DNA of 64,000 nucleotides, taken from contig NZ_NFJU01000017.1 in assembly GCF_002160025.1 (NCBI RefSeq), forward strand, positions 1 to 64,000. Direction: 5' to 3'. Position 1 is the first letter of the stretch. Each line of letters starts with the position of its first letter. A program made the translations under genes and the position numbers. The DNA is from Anaeromassilibacillus sp. An200 (GTDB lineage: Bacteria > Bacillota > Clostridia > Oscillospirales > Acutalibacteraceae). The notes under the pieces were generated by a model that did not search any database, was not told the DNA's origin, and saw only the letters and a program-made list of their open reading frames with translations. Shown here one piece after another: positions 1-8,499 of the stretch.

Positions 1-112
1 TGCAGTTGACCGACCGCAACTTTATTTTACCAGAAGGTTTTTTCATTATATAATTTCTTTTACTCTCCCCGGCCTAGCCGGGGGTTGTCGTTTCGCTAAA
101 GCATATTAATGC

Positions 113-146
113 AAAAAAACCGGTCAATCCTTTGATTGACCGGTTG
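113..146 (-). terminator. rho-independent terminator of the tRNA-fMet gene
   Basis: A near-perfect inverted repeat (AACCGGTCAATC / GATTGACCGGTT) lies directly 3' of the tRNA on the minus strand and is followed by a run of T on that strand. This is a textbook intrinsic terminator. Confidence 0.85.
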
Positions 147-147
147 G

Positions 148-224
<77 letters not shown>

Positions 225-420
225 ATATTTCCGCTCAGGAATCTCTCAAACGTCGTTTCCCTTAGCGCGTAAATAATTATATGACTTTTCATTGGAAATG
301 TCAAGCATTTTCAAAAAGTTTTTTTACCCTTCCTGAAATGATGCTTTTTCCACTAAAAAAGAATGGATTTTCATATCCATTTTTGCTATACTTGAAAAAG
401 AAAATACAAAGAAACGCAAC

Positions 421-457
421 TTTTCCCGGCCTTTCCTCTTAGTCAGAACCGGGAAAA
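421..457 (+). promoter_or_regulatory. 5' UTR hairpin upstream of ptsI
   Basis: The arms TTTTCCCGG (421-429) and CCGGGAAAA (449-457) can form a hairpin ending about 16 bases before the ptsI start, just upstream of the purine-rich ribosome binding site. No U-tract follows on the plus strand, so it is more likely an mRNA-stabilising or translational element than a terminator. A TATACT -10-like box lies near 385. The function is inferred only from position. Confidence 0.35.
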
Positions 458-473
458 AGATGGGGGGATCGGA

Positions 474-2153
474 ATGATTACGCTCAACGGGATTGGGGCC
501 AGCCCCGGAACAGCCGAAGGAACCCTCTTCTGCTATCACCGCAAGGTTTACGCCGGTCCGCCGCGCCCGATAGGAACCCCGCAGCAGGAGCGGGAACGCT
601 TTCGGGCCGCGCTGCGGCAAGCGGATCAGCAACTGCGCCAGCTCTTTCTGGATACGGTGTCCGACGCTGACGAGGAGTGTGCAAAGGTGTTTGAGATACA
701 TCGCATGATGCTGGAGGATCAGGATTACCTGCAAGCCGTGGAGGACAGAATCAATCAGGGGGAGACCGGCGTAGAAGCCGCCGTTGAGGAAGTCTCCCGC
801 CTTTTTTCCAACGCTTTTCTTGCGATGGATTCCGCTTACATGCAGGCGAGAGCGGCGGACGTGCAGGACGTTTCCGCCCGCCTTCTGCGCATCCTGCGCG
901 GCGAGGAGGAGAAACCGCTCTCCCTTCCCTACCCCGTCATTCTTGCCGCCGAGGATCTGCATCCGAGTGAAACGGTTCAGCTCGACAAAAAGAAACTGAT
1001 TGCCATTGTCACGGCACAGGGCTCCCGCAATTCCCACACCGCCATTTTGGCTAAAACCATGGGGATTCCAGCTATTGTGCGGCTGGGAGACGCTGTCGTG
1101 GAGGACATGCACGGAAAGCACGCTGCCGTTGACGGCAATGCGGGAACACTGTGGATTGAACCCACCGATTCCATCTGTCAGATGGTTCACGAAAAGACTA
1201 TGGACCTCAATGAACGCCGCCAGCAGCTCCTGCAATATAAAGGAAAGCCATCTGTGACCAAAGATGGCATTTCCGTGCATCTTTTTGCCAATGTGGGAGC
1301 TGTGGAGGACTGTGAAGCGGCGGTGGAAAACGATGCGGAAGGCGCGGGCCTGTTCCGCACGGAATTTCAATATCTGAGCACTTCCGCCTGTCCCGGTGAG
1401 GAGGAGCTGTTCCGCCTGTACCGCGCGGCCGTTCTGGCCATGCAGGGCAAGCCCATCACTTTCCGCACACTGGATATCGGCGCGGATAAGCAGGCATCCT
1501 ATCTCGATCTTCCTCAGGAGGAAAATCCGGCTATGGGCCTGCGGGCCGTCCGGCTGTGTCTGACACGCCGCGATCTGCTGCGCACCCAGCTGCGTGCGCT
1601 GTATCGCGCGTCGGCCTTCGGCCCGATCTCCATCATGGTGCCGATGATCGCTTCCGTCTGGGAAATGCAGGAAATCCGCAAGTCTGCCGCCCTGATCCGC
1701 CGCGATCTGGCCGCGGACGGGACCGCCTTTGATCCCAAGGTCCCGCTGGGCGCCATGATCGAAACCCCTGCAGCCGCCCTGCTCAGCGACGAACTTACCG
1801 CTGAATCCGACTTTTTCAGCATCGGTACAAACGATCTGACACAATACACCCTGGCCGCCGATCGGCAGAACGGTGCCATCCATCTTTTCTACGATGCACG
1901 CCATCCGGCTGTGCTCAGATTAATCCGTATGACGGCGGAAAACGCCGCAAAAGCAGGAATTCCTGTGGGGATCTGCGGGGATCTTGCCGCGGATCTCACC
2001 ATGACGGATTTCTTCCTTTCTCTGGGTGTTGCATCCTTGTCCGTTCCGCCTTCCATGGTTCTTCCCCTGCGTGAACGGGTGCGCTCTCTCACGGTAGGAA
2101 AGAAACCGCAGACATCGGCGGAACCGTCCATGCAAAAGGAGGAATCAATTTGA
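474..2153 (+). CDS. ptsI: phosphoenolpyruvate-protein phosphotransferase (PTS enzyme I)
   Basis: Enzyme I moves phosphate from phosphoenolpyruvate to a histidine and then to HPr, starting the PTS sugar-uptake cascade in the cytoplasm. The 559-aa protein has the full family order. The N-terminal HPr-binding and phosphohistidine half contains the active-site signature GSRNSHTAI with His188. The C-terminal PEP-binding barrel has MIETPAAALLSDEL, the SIGTNDLTQY signature and the catalytic loop GICGD with Cys501, matching E. coli positions 189 and 502. The start follows a GGGGGG-type Shine-Dalgarno. There is no ptsH next to it, so HPr must be encoded elsewhere; a remote HPr-like small gene lies at 57.6 kb. 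Its stop overlaps the start of the mscS-type gene by 4 bases, indicating a coupled two-gene operon. Length is slightly below the usual 570-575 aa. Confidence 0.94.
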   Translation: MITLNGIGASPGTAEGTLFCYHRKVYAGPPRPIGTPQQERERFRAALRQADQQLRQLFLDTVSDADEECAKVFEIHRMMLEDQDYLQAVEDRINQGETGVEAAVEEVSRLFSNAFLAMDSAYMQARAADVQDVSARLLRILRGEEEKPLSLPYPVILAAEDLHPSETVQLDKKKLIAIVTAQGSRNSHTAILAKTMGIPAIVRLGDAVVEDMHGKHAAVDGNAGTLWIEPTDSICQMVHEKTMDLNERRQQLLQYKGKPSVTKDGISVHLFANVGAVEDCEAAVENDAEGAGLFRTEFQYLSTSACPGEEELFRLYRAAVLAMQGKPITFRTLDIGADKQASYLDLPQEENPAMGLRAVRLCLTRRDLLRTQLRALYRASAFGPISIMVPMIASVWEMQEIRKSAALIRRDLAADGTAFDPKVPLGAMIETPAAALLSDELTAESDFFSIGTNDLTQYTLAADRQNGAIHLFYDARHPAVLRLIRMTAENAAKAGIPVGICGDLAADLTMTDFFLSLGVASLSVPPSMVLPLRERVRSLTVGKKPQTSAEPSMQKEESI

Positions 2154-2998
2154 ACGGAACCCCCGAACTCTCTCTTTTCTGGAGCAGCTTTCTCACCTGG
2201 CTGCTGTCCATACTTCCCCGTCTTGCCATCGCCGCGCTGATTTTCGCGGCGGGATGGTGGGGATCCAAAATCGTTACCCGCCTGCTGCACCGGGCGATCA
2301 CACGCGCCAAGGTTGACGCGGGCGTGACCACCTTTCTGTCCTCTCTGCTGAGCATTCTGATCAAGGTCATTGTAGCCATTATGGCAATCGCTCAGCTTGG
2401 AGTGGATGTGACCTCGCTGATCGCGGCGCTCGGTACCGCCGGACTGGCGGTTGGCCTTGCCATGAAAGACAGCATGAGCAATGTGGCGAGCGGCGCTCAG
2501 ATTGTCCTGACCAAGCCGTTCCGTGTCGGAGACTATCTTTCCATCCCCTCTGAAAACGCGGAAGGCGTGGTGGAGCGAATTGAAATGATGTTCAGTACTC
2601 TTCGCACCTTTGACAACAAGGAAATCGTCATTCCCAATATGACGCTGATGAAATGTACCCTCATCAATTACACCGCAATGAAAACCAGACGGTTGGATTT
2701 GACCTATTCCGTCTCTTACCGGGCGGATCTCAAGCAGGTGAAAGAGGTTCTGACCCGCCTGTGCGAGGAGGAAGAACGGATTCGAAAGGATCCGGCTCCG
2801 CTCATTGCGGTCGGGGAGCACGGAGACAACGCGGTGTCCATGGTGGTCAAGGTATGGTGCGCGCTGGATGACTACTGGCCGGTTTATTACGCCATGCAGG
2901 AACGTGTCAAGCTGACGTTTGACGAAGCAGGGATCGAGATCCCCTTCCCGCAGCTCGACGTTCATTTTCCCGACGGCGGCACAGAAAAGAAATCCTGA
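2150..2998 (+). CDS. MscS-family small-conductance mechanosensitive channel
   Basis: A 282-aa membrane protein with two to three N-terminal hydrophobic helices (about residues 15-100). The pore-helix signature GTAGLAVGLAMKD is followed by the beta-domain run GAQIVLTKPFRVGDYL and a soluble C-terminal vestibule, the standard order of MscS proteins that release solutes under hypo-osmotic stress. The start codon is TTG at 2150, preceded by an AAAGGAGG ribosome binding site inside the end of ptsI; TTGA overlaps the ptsI stop, so translation is probably coupled. Length matches the short MscS/YggB class. A pairing with ptsI is unusual and may be only transcriptional. A strong hairpin follows at 3011. 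Confidence 0.93.
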   Translation: MNGTPELSLFWSSFLTWLLSILPRLAIAALIFAAGWWGSKIVTRLLHRAITRAKVDAGVTTFLSSLLSILIKVIVAIMAIAQLGVDVTSLIAALGTAGLAVGLAMKDSMSNVASGAQIVLTKPFRVGDYLSIPSENAEGVVERIEMMFSTLRTFDNKEIVIPNMTLMKCTLINYTAMKTRRLDLTYSVSYRADLKQVKEVLTRLCEEEERIRKDPAPLIAVGEHGDNAVSMVVKVWCALDDYWPVYYAMQERVKLTFDEAGIEIPFPQLDVHFPDGGTEKKS

Positions 2999-3010
2999 TA
3001 TGAAAAAGAT

Positions 3011-3072
3011 AAAAGGCGTATGAGCGCCTCCGCAAGCCTATGACTGGCTGCGGATCAGCTCATACGCCTTTT
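3011..3072. terminator. bidirectional terminator between mscS and the S41-type gene
   Basis: AAAAGGCGTATGAGC at 3011-3025 pairs perfectly with its reverse complement at 3058-3072, giving a 15-bp stem with a 32-base loop and A/T tracts at both ends. It serves the converging plus-strand mscS gene and the minus-strand gene ending at 3038, and overlaps the last codons of the latter. Confidence 0.75.
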
Positions 3073-4444
3073 CCATCGCATCCTCAGAAGGGCACAAAAT
3101 GTCCGGTGTAACAGGCTCACCGGTTTTCTCCGGATCGATACGCCACCATTTTTTATAGGAAACTATCAGTTTCAGCTGAGAATGGGGCAGTTGAAAGCGG
3201 AGAATATCGCCATAGCTGTCCGGCAGGTTTCCGCACGGCTCTCCGATCAGCGTTCCCAGATGATTGTCCGCTACCAGCATGGCAAAATCCATACCGGAGC
3301 TATAGGTATACACATCTGTCAGCACATACAGGTTTCCGTCAAACACACTATCCTTTTTTTCGTTTGCCGTTACCACATCGTCATAACGCTTTAAAAACCA
3401 GCCATAACGGACTGCGGCAGGCCAGCTGCGATATTCGTCCACATCCAGATAAGTCAAAAACTCGTTTGCCACCCTGGAATCGCCTCCCTGGTTGGCGCGC
3501 AGATCCACCACCACATTTTCCACGCCGGAGGAAAACACCTTTTCAAAGAATGCGTCCAGCATCTTCCGATAGTGTTCATCGTATGTGCAGGCAGGGAGTG
3601 TGAAAATCCCAACGCTGTTTTTCTCATCAATGGAATATGTCTCCCGTATCGCAAAGGTATTCGTGGTCTTTGGCTGAACAAAATCAAAGTGGATCGTTTC
3701 CTCCCCGTTTTCCGCTTGGAACGCCATATCCACTCCGTCGGAAGTATCCACCCCACACATACGCAGTTTAGACTCTCTCCAAATCATATAGTCCCAGAAA
3801 CACGCTTCGGCATACTCGTCTATCTCATAGGAGGTAATTTCTTTATAAACTTCCAACACTTCCTCAGCGGGAACCCCATTGATGGACAACGGCCGTCCGG
3901 CGTCCTGAGGGACAGTGTTTTGATCGATGACAGCTCGTGCCTGTGCACTGTAAGAGTTCCACGAAACCGAGGTATGGCCGTCATGAAGCACGCCTGCAAT
4001 GCGGGCCGCCATGCGGTAAAAATCCAGCACTGAAATGGACTCCCCCAGAGCGGAAAGCTCCTTTTCATACTGCGTTTCCACCAGCATATGCTTGCCGGAA
4101 CCATCCAGCCAGGCCGGATGACGCTCCCGCAGGCGATCCATCATATAGTCCAGATCCTCCCGGGCCTCCTCGGCAGTAAGCACTTCATCAAGCCCTCTGG
4201 ATGCTCCCATACTGTCCCTGTCCAAAGTTCCCTCGTAGGGATCCTCCTTGTGCAGAGAATCATAAACAGATGCGATAGCCTCCGCGGTGATTCGGCTTTC
4301 CAGCGTTTCCTCGTCCGAAGAAGACTCCACGGCATCATGCATACGCGGAACGATCGCCGCGCCAAGCACCAGCACAGACACAAACAGCAAAGAAATCCCC
4401 AGAACCTTCTTTTGCAGACTCAAAGGCTTTTTCGTGGAAAACAT
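3038..4444 (-). CDS. S41-type (C-terminal processing peptidase-like) membrane-anchored protein
   Basis: A 468-aa protein with a basic N-terminus and one hydrophobic segment (about residues 14-30), so probably an exported protein tethered by a signal anchor. The C-terminal half has the tail-specific peptidase fold signatures: VVVDLRANQGGDSR (the family's hydrophobic-DLRxNxGG strand and turn), then LTDVYTYSSGMDFAML, where SSG is the expected nucleophile-serine region, then a basic segment (SYKKWW). No PDZ domain is evident between membrane segment and protease domain, so it resembles the short S41 hydrolases of unknown substrate rather than CtpA. An AAAGGAG ribosome binding site supports the start. 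It is transcribed convergently to ptsI-mscS. Family membership is reasonably sure; activity is unproven. Confidence 0.75.
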   Translation of the reverse strand: MFSTKKPLSLQKKVLGISLLFVSVLVLGAAIVPRMHDAVESSSDEETLESRITAEAIASVYDSLHKEDPYEGTLDRDSMGASRGLDEVLTAEEAREDLDYMMDRLRERHPAWLDGSGKHMLVETQYEKELSALGESISVLDFYRMAARIAGVLHDGHTSVSWNSYSAQARAVIDQNTVPQDAGRPLSINGVPAEEVLEVYKEITSYEIDEYAEACFWDYMIWRESKLRMCGVDTSDGVDMAFQAENGEETIHFDFVQPKTTNTFAIRETYSIDEKNSVGIFTLPACTYDEHYRKMLDAFFEKVFSSGVENVVVDLRANQGGDSRVANEFLTYLDVDEYRSWPAAVRYGWFLKRYDDVVTANEKKDSVFDGNLYVLTDVYTYSSGMDFAMLVADNHLGTLIGEPCGNLPDSYGDILRFQLPHSQLKLIVSYKKWWRIDPEKTGEPVTPDILCPSEDAMEKAYELIRSQS

Positions 4445-4473
4445 AGACTCTACACTCCTTTACACTTCCGATG

Positions 4474-4926
4474 TCAGAGATGCCGATACATTCTTGTCAT
4501 TTGCGGTTCTCCCTCTCCCTGTACCATACACAAAAATTCCCAGCCATATTTCTCATAAAACCCGATATGATCCGTCACCAGATAGAGCGGAGAAATCCCT
4601 TTTTTCCTGCAATCCTCCACCACATAGCCAAGCAATTTCCCCGCAATTCCCCGGCAGCGGTATGCTTCCTCTGTGTAGACCGCGCACACGTTGGGCACCA
4701 GATCCTTTCTGTCATGGAAGTCATTCTCTATCACTCCCATTCCAGCCACGATTTTTTCTCCATCCATACACAAATACCAGCCATACTCCGATTCTCCGCT
4801 CAGATATGTCTGCATACAGGCAAAATAAGCCTGCTCGGGTACGCCCCATTTGCTGTGGAACCATGCGGCGGCTCTCTGGATGAGCTTCGGCTTTTCCCGC
4901 AGCGTGATAATAGACAACGTTTCCAT
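4474..4926 (-). CDS. GNAT-family N-acetyltransferase
   Basis: A 150-aa protein filling a single GNAT domain. The acetyl-CoA-binding motif A is visible as VCAVYTEEAYRCRGIAGKLL (R-x-x-G-x-A/G), and motif B as LYLVTDHIGFYEKYGWEF (FYEKxGWE). These enzymes transfer acetyl groups from acetyl-CoA to small-molecule or protein amines; the substrate cannot be told from sequence. A GGAG ribosome binding site precedes the ATG. It lies in a minus-strand run containing two more GNAT domains and an aminoglycoside-nucleotidyltransferase-like domain, which suggests a small-molecule or drug-modifying neighbourhood. Confidence 0.88.
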   Translation of the reverse strand: METLSIITLREKPKLIQRAAAWFHSKWGVPEQAYFACMQTYLSGESEYGWYLCMDGEKIVAGMGVIENDFHDRKDLVPNVCAVYTEEAYRCRGIAGKLLGYVVEDCRKKGISPLYLVTDHIGFYEKYGWEFLCMVQGEGEPQMTRMYRHL

Positions 4927-4991
4927 CTCAGAGCTCCTTTTTGTCTAAAATTTTTTTATAACAGCGGATCTTTTACATTCTGAATGAAAGC

Positions 4992-5618
4992 TTAGATGAG
5001 TTGACATTCAAAAACTTTTTTCTGGATACTTTCATCATAATGTGGATACTCAATCAATCTCAAAGTCATGTGAGGCGGTAATAATACTTCTTCTTCACTT
5101 CGCTCAACAACAGCATTCACATAAATTCCTACGGTATCTTCAGGAACATATATTTTCAGCATATTGTTCCAGTGCGCATAATAAGAATCTTCATGAGCAA
5201 TTTCTTTTAGCAAGCTTGTACTCATAAAACCTTTTTCCAATACATGGCATTCCGTTTCTTCTCTATACTTTTTTTCAAATTGATTGGCAAAGTCATCACA
5301 AACCATCCTATACAGCACTAAGTTATGTGGAATTCTGGGCGCACTGTATAAAATAATTGTTAAAATATCACTCAATTCACGATATATATGAGATTCTTTA
5401 TCCACTCCATATCTCAAAAACGGATTTATCTCCTCATACATATAACCACAATAAAGTTTTATAGGGTTAACAAAGCATTTTGCTACTGTCTTATCGAAAA
5501 ACTCCAAATCATCCATCGTTTTTTGATATTGCTTTCCCCACTTTTCGTAATACTTCATTCCCCAATCACGCGCTTCTTCGCAACTGGTCAATTCCACATA
5601 TTCTGTTTTATTTATCAT
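4992..5618 (-). CDS. probable mono-ADP-ribosyltransferase (ADPrib_exo_Tox / R-S-E class)
   Basis: I give a 208-aa reading starting at the ATG at 5618, which has a GGGGTG-type ribosome binding site; a longer reading from 5690 has none. In the order of the R-S-E arginine-type exoenzymes it shows VLYRM (Arg104), then EKGFMSTSL (the STS strand, Ser133-Thr134-Ser135), then SEEEVLLPP (E-x-E at Glu175/Glu177, followed by the LLPP run common in this family). Such enzymes move ADP-ribose from NAD+ to a target protein. No signal peptide, membrane segment or delivery domain is visible, so it may act on self or phage targets, or be a toxin domain lacking an export part. No adjacent antitoxin or ADP-ribosyl-hydrolase gene is seen. 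The family is inferred from motifs by eye; the substrate is unknown. Confidence 0.7.
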   Translation of the reverse strand: MINKTEYVELTSCEEARDWGMKYYEKWGKQYQKTMDDLEFFDKTVAKCFVNPIKLYCGYMYEEINPFLRYGVDKESHIYRELSDILTIILYSAPRIPHNLVLYRMVCDDFANQFEKKYREETECHVLEKGFMSTSLLKEIAHEDSYYAHWNNMLKIYVPEDTVGIYVNAVVERSEEEVLLPPHMTLRLIEYPHYDESIQKKVFECQLI

Positions 5619-5698
5619 AGGACACCCCAATTTTCCATAAACTTTTTCATTTGTTTTGGTTTGAATCCACTTTCTAAAACAGCACATCATTTTTTGCT

Positions 5699-6982
5699 TT
5701 ATCCCTCAGTTCTGAAATCTGCATTCTTCCCGGCTTCATCTCTCACGCATCCTTTGGTTTTCTCCAGTTCCTTTTCCAGCACATCCGCAAAGCGTTGTAC
5801 CGGCCCCGCCAGTGTTTCCGCGTAATCAAAAATCTGCTTTTCGTTCTTGTATTCCAGCGGATGTCTGCGAATCTGCAACGTCTTTCTAAGAACATCCGGA
5901 TCAGGGCAGAGATTGTTTTCCAGCGCCCAAAACCCTGCGTCGGTCTTTGCGATAATCCGGCCGGTGCGAAGCGTATAAATACACCGGGCTATATCCAGCA
6001 TCCAACCGAAGGAATAGAAGCTACGTTCCGTCTTTTGCACATACTTCCGTATCGTTTCATAATGGTTTCTAACATCAGAATACAGCTCGCTGAACGCAGG
6101 CGCTTGCCATTGGTTCCGGATGTCATGACCATAGAGCAAAACACCGTTTTCCACCAACTCCAACATACCAAAACTGTCAAAACGATAGGCATCTGTCACT
6201 CGTTCGCCACTGGTTCCCCAATACACAACCCGACCGGTTTTTCCGGAAAGAAACGTCTCCTGTGTCAGCATTCCTCCCTCAAAGGAACGGTAATACAGAT
6301 TTTCCGGCTCCTTTTTCAGTATTGCCTGCCGAAATCCCACAAGCTCCTGTGCCTGTTCTTCCGTGATCGGCTCCTCTGTCAATACTAGAATATCAATGTC
6401 GCTCCATCCTAACCTGAAATCATCCAAAACTGAAGAACCGTACAAATAGATGGACGGCTGATTTCCTTGCAGAATCCTGCCAATTTCATGCACCATCCTG
6501 TTAATCGCAATTTGTCTATTCCTTCGCTCCGAGCCTGCTGGATACAAAATATATTTCTGACTTGGGTAGCCCATCTCCTCAATCAGTGCATCCGCGATAA
6601 ATCCAAATTTTTCATACAATGCCCTGGGAGCAGGCCCTTTTTCATCCTCAGCCCGGAAAGTGGACACCGATATTTCTTTCGCCCTGTCCAAATGACGGAG
6701 AGCTTCCTCCATCAGCATGGAAGCAGCGCCCCGCCGCCGACAGTCGGGCGAGACGGCAAGACAACATATCATATTATAGTTTTGGGAAAACAACATCACA
6801 CCGGCAATTTTGTTCCCTTCCTTTACACAGATGGCTTGCTGCCTGTCCATAAATTTCAGCACGGTATCCCGATGCTCGTCCAGCTTTTCCTGTGTCTCCA
6901 GACCGGGAAAATTCCATCGGACTTCTTTTACCAACGCCATCCATGCCTCAATATCCCGAGGCGTCCCATATTCTATGCGCAT
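5699..6982 (-). CDS. GNAT acetyltransferase fused to a nucleotidyltransferase (ANT-like) domain
   Basis: A 427-aa two-domain protein. Residues 1-150 form a GNAT domain (CLAVSPDCRRRGAASMLMEEAL is motif A; ALYEKFGFIAD is motif B). From about residue 165 comes a nucleotidyltransferase of the aminoglycoside-adenylyltransferase type: IYLYGSSVLDDFRLGWSDIDILV holds the G-S and the D-x-D metal-binding pair, followed by a helical C-terminal half as in ANT(9)/ANT(3'') proteins. Known relatives inactivate antibiotics by acetylation or nucleotidylation; a bifunctional aminoglycoside-modifying role is possible but not shown here. The ATG lies one base after the stop of the upstream GNAT gene, indicating one operon. 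Confidence 0.82.
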   Translation of the reverse strand: MRIEYGTPRDIEAWMALVKEVRWNFPGLETQEKLDEHRDTVLKFMDRQQAICVKEGNKIAGVMLFSQNYNMICCLAVSPDCRRRGAASMLMEEALRHLDRAKEISVSTFRAEDEKGPAPRALYEKFGFIADALIEEMGYPSQKYILYPAGSERRNRQIAINRMVHEIGRILQGNQPSIYLYGSSVLDDFRLGWSDIDILVLTEEPITEEQAQELVGFRQAILKKEPENLYYRSFEGGMLTQETFLSGKTGRVVYWGTSGERVTDAYRFDSFGMLELVENGVLLYGHDIRNQWQAPAFSELYSDVRNHYETIRKYVQKTERSFYSFGWMLDIARCIYTLRTGRIIAKTDAGFWALENNLCPDPDVLRKTLQIRRHPLEYKNEKQIFDYAETLAGPVQRFADVLEKELEKTKGCVRDEAGKNADFRTEG

Positions 6983-6983
6983 A

Positions 6984-7607
6984 TCAAACCCTCTTTCTCA
7001 AAACATGCCATACATCGTTTCCTGTAAATCCACATTTGCGGTACAGGCTTTCCGGATGAGTCGAATTCTCACACTCACCGGAGACTGTGACAAACCAGGC
7101 CATATTCTTCATCCGCCACAGCAATTCCATCACAAGGTAACATCCCAAGCCGCATCCGCGCTCGTTTTCCGATACCTGGATCCACTCCAAAATGCCTTCC
7201 CTGCATTCGCCATCCAATTCCGCAATACCAGTGGCCGCAATTTCACCGGTTTGATTGTTTCTGACAGCCAGCCACAGAGAAGGGACGTACACCGGCCGGG
7301 TTGTATAGCTTTGCAATTCCGCTTCGCTGATTTGGATACCACGGTAGCAGGCATTGATATGTTCTGCAAAATCGCGCACGGATGCGTCGCACAGCGAATA
7401 CCCCTGCGGCAGCTGTGGCGCTGATACATTTTTCAAATCATGTTTGAGACGAAAATACGGCTCGTCAACGAATTGTGTGTATGCGTCCTTTTCAAACTGA
7501 TTCTGATGTACAATTTTCATCCCGTCAGGAATCACGACCTGCTTTGCTTTCCAGTAAGGAAGCGACGATTCCCCGCAAGGATTTTTCAGATAGGTATCTC
7601 TCTCCAT
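6984..7607 (-). CDS. GNAT-family N-acetyltransferase
   Basis: The 207-aa reading starts at the ATG at 7607, chosen because GGGAGG lies just upstream; a longer reading to 7664 lacks a ribosome binding site and would overlap the neighbouring gene. The GNAT core is in the second half: EWIQVSENERGCGLGCYLVMELL is the acetyl-CoA loop (R/E-G-C-G-L-G), and ESLYRKCGFTGNDVW is the C-terminal motif. The first 80 residues look like a substrate-recognition extension. It ends one base before the GNAT-nucleotidyltransferase fusion begins, so the two are co-translated. The substrate is unknown. Confidence 0.83.
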   Translation of the reverse strand: MERDTYLKNPCGESSLPYWKAKQVVIPDGMKIVHQNQFEKDAYTQFVDEPYFRLKHDLKNVSAPQLPQGYSLCDASVRDFAEHINACYRGIQISEAELQSYTTRPVYVPSLWLAVRNNQTGEIAATGIAELDGECREGILEWIQVSENERGCGLGCYLVMELLWRMKNMAWFVTVSGECENSTHPESLYRKCGFTGNDVWHVLRKRV

Positions 7608-7645
7608 CAACGCAATCCTCCCTTTTCGCACCAAAAAACAGCGCC

Positions 7646-8494
7646 TCAATTCAGCAGCTGGCACAGTATCTTTCGGACCCGAAACGTACTGTCGGTAAGC
7701 CTTGCGGTTTTATCCCAACGATCGGACAAGGGAAAATAGATGCCATCCTTCGCTTTTTCTCCAAAATCCCATTGCCCGTTTCCATCCTGATTCGCATAGA
7801 GCCAGTCCACCACAAACTTCAGCTTTCCCTTTGCCTGACCGTACCGGCTGAGCACTTCGATCGCCGCCAAATAGCAGCTTGCCTCCCGGGAAGCGAATAT
7901 CTCCGGCGGCCTGTTCAGCGGCTTGTCATAGATGTAAAACATGCCGTCCGGTTTTGATAAGTAATAGTCCAAAAAGAGCTCTTCCGTTTTCGGCGGCAGC
8001 ACTCCAAAAAGCAAAGCGGCGTGATAGAACATCCCAAACCCTGTTTCAAATCCGCTTTTGGGCTTTCGTCCCCACCACCGCGTAAAAGCCGCCACATCAT
8101 CTTCCCTGTTGTAGCAGCCGCCGGCGAAGGCTTTTTCGACAACCTGCGCCCATTCCAGCGCCACACACAGCGCGGTTTCATTCTGCGCATCAAAGATACG
8201 CAGCCATGCGGACAGCATCAGCTTTTCAAAGAAGGGCCAATCGTGTTTCTTTTCAGAATAGGAGTCTATTTTCCGCTCTCCCTTGATACACTGCTCCATC
8301 CGTTTCAGCGCTATCTGTATGACCTCGTCATCCGCTGTGTATCCAAGAAAAAGAAGCCTTCGGAGCGCCTGTTCCGTTGTATAGCTTTTGCCTGGAACCG
8401 GACGGCTCAGCGTATGAAAATTTCCCCACAGCCCATCCTCGCGGCGCATGGAAAAAATCTGCTTTGCCCATTTGCCATTTTTGCAGGATTGCAT
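7646..8494 (-). CDS. prenyltransferase/squalene-cyclase-like toroid protein, function unknown
   Basis: A 282-aa protein without signal peptide or membrane segments. It is rich in helices with aromatic and Gly-containing repeats (DGLWGNFHT, DGMFYIYDKP, QDGNGQWDFGE), resembling the QW-type repeats of alpha/alpha toroids such as squalene-hopene cyclase and bacterial terpenoid or protein-prenyl relatives, but the cyclase DXDD motif is not present. I therefore do not assign an enzymatic reaction. The start follows a GGGAGG. It is the first gene of the minus-strand run leading to the GNAT genes. Confidence 0.6.
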   Translation of the reverse strand: MQSCKNGKWAKQIFSMRREDGLWGNFHTLSRPVPGKSYTTEQALRRLLFLGYTADDEVIQIALKRMEQCIKGERKIDSYSEKKHDWPFFEKLMLSAWLRIFDAQNETALCVALEWAQVVEKAFAGGCYNREDDVAAFTRWWGRKPKSGFETGFGMFYHAALLFGVLPPKTEELFLDYYLSKPDGMFYIYDKPLNRPPEIFASREASCYLAAIEVLSRYGQAKGKLKFVVDWLYANQDGNGQWDFGEKAKDGIYFPLSDRWDKTARLTDSTFRVRKILCQLLN

Positions 8495-8499
8495 TGCAT

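Noticed and set aside
324-1904. A 526-aa open frame on the minus strand opposite ptsI
   Set aside because: It is antisense to a well-supported gene, has no ribosome binding site or recognisable domain; GC-rich genes here commonly leave long open frames on the other strand.
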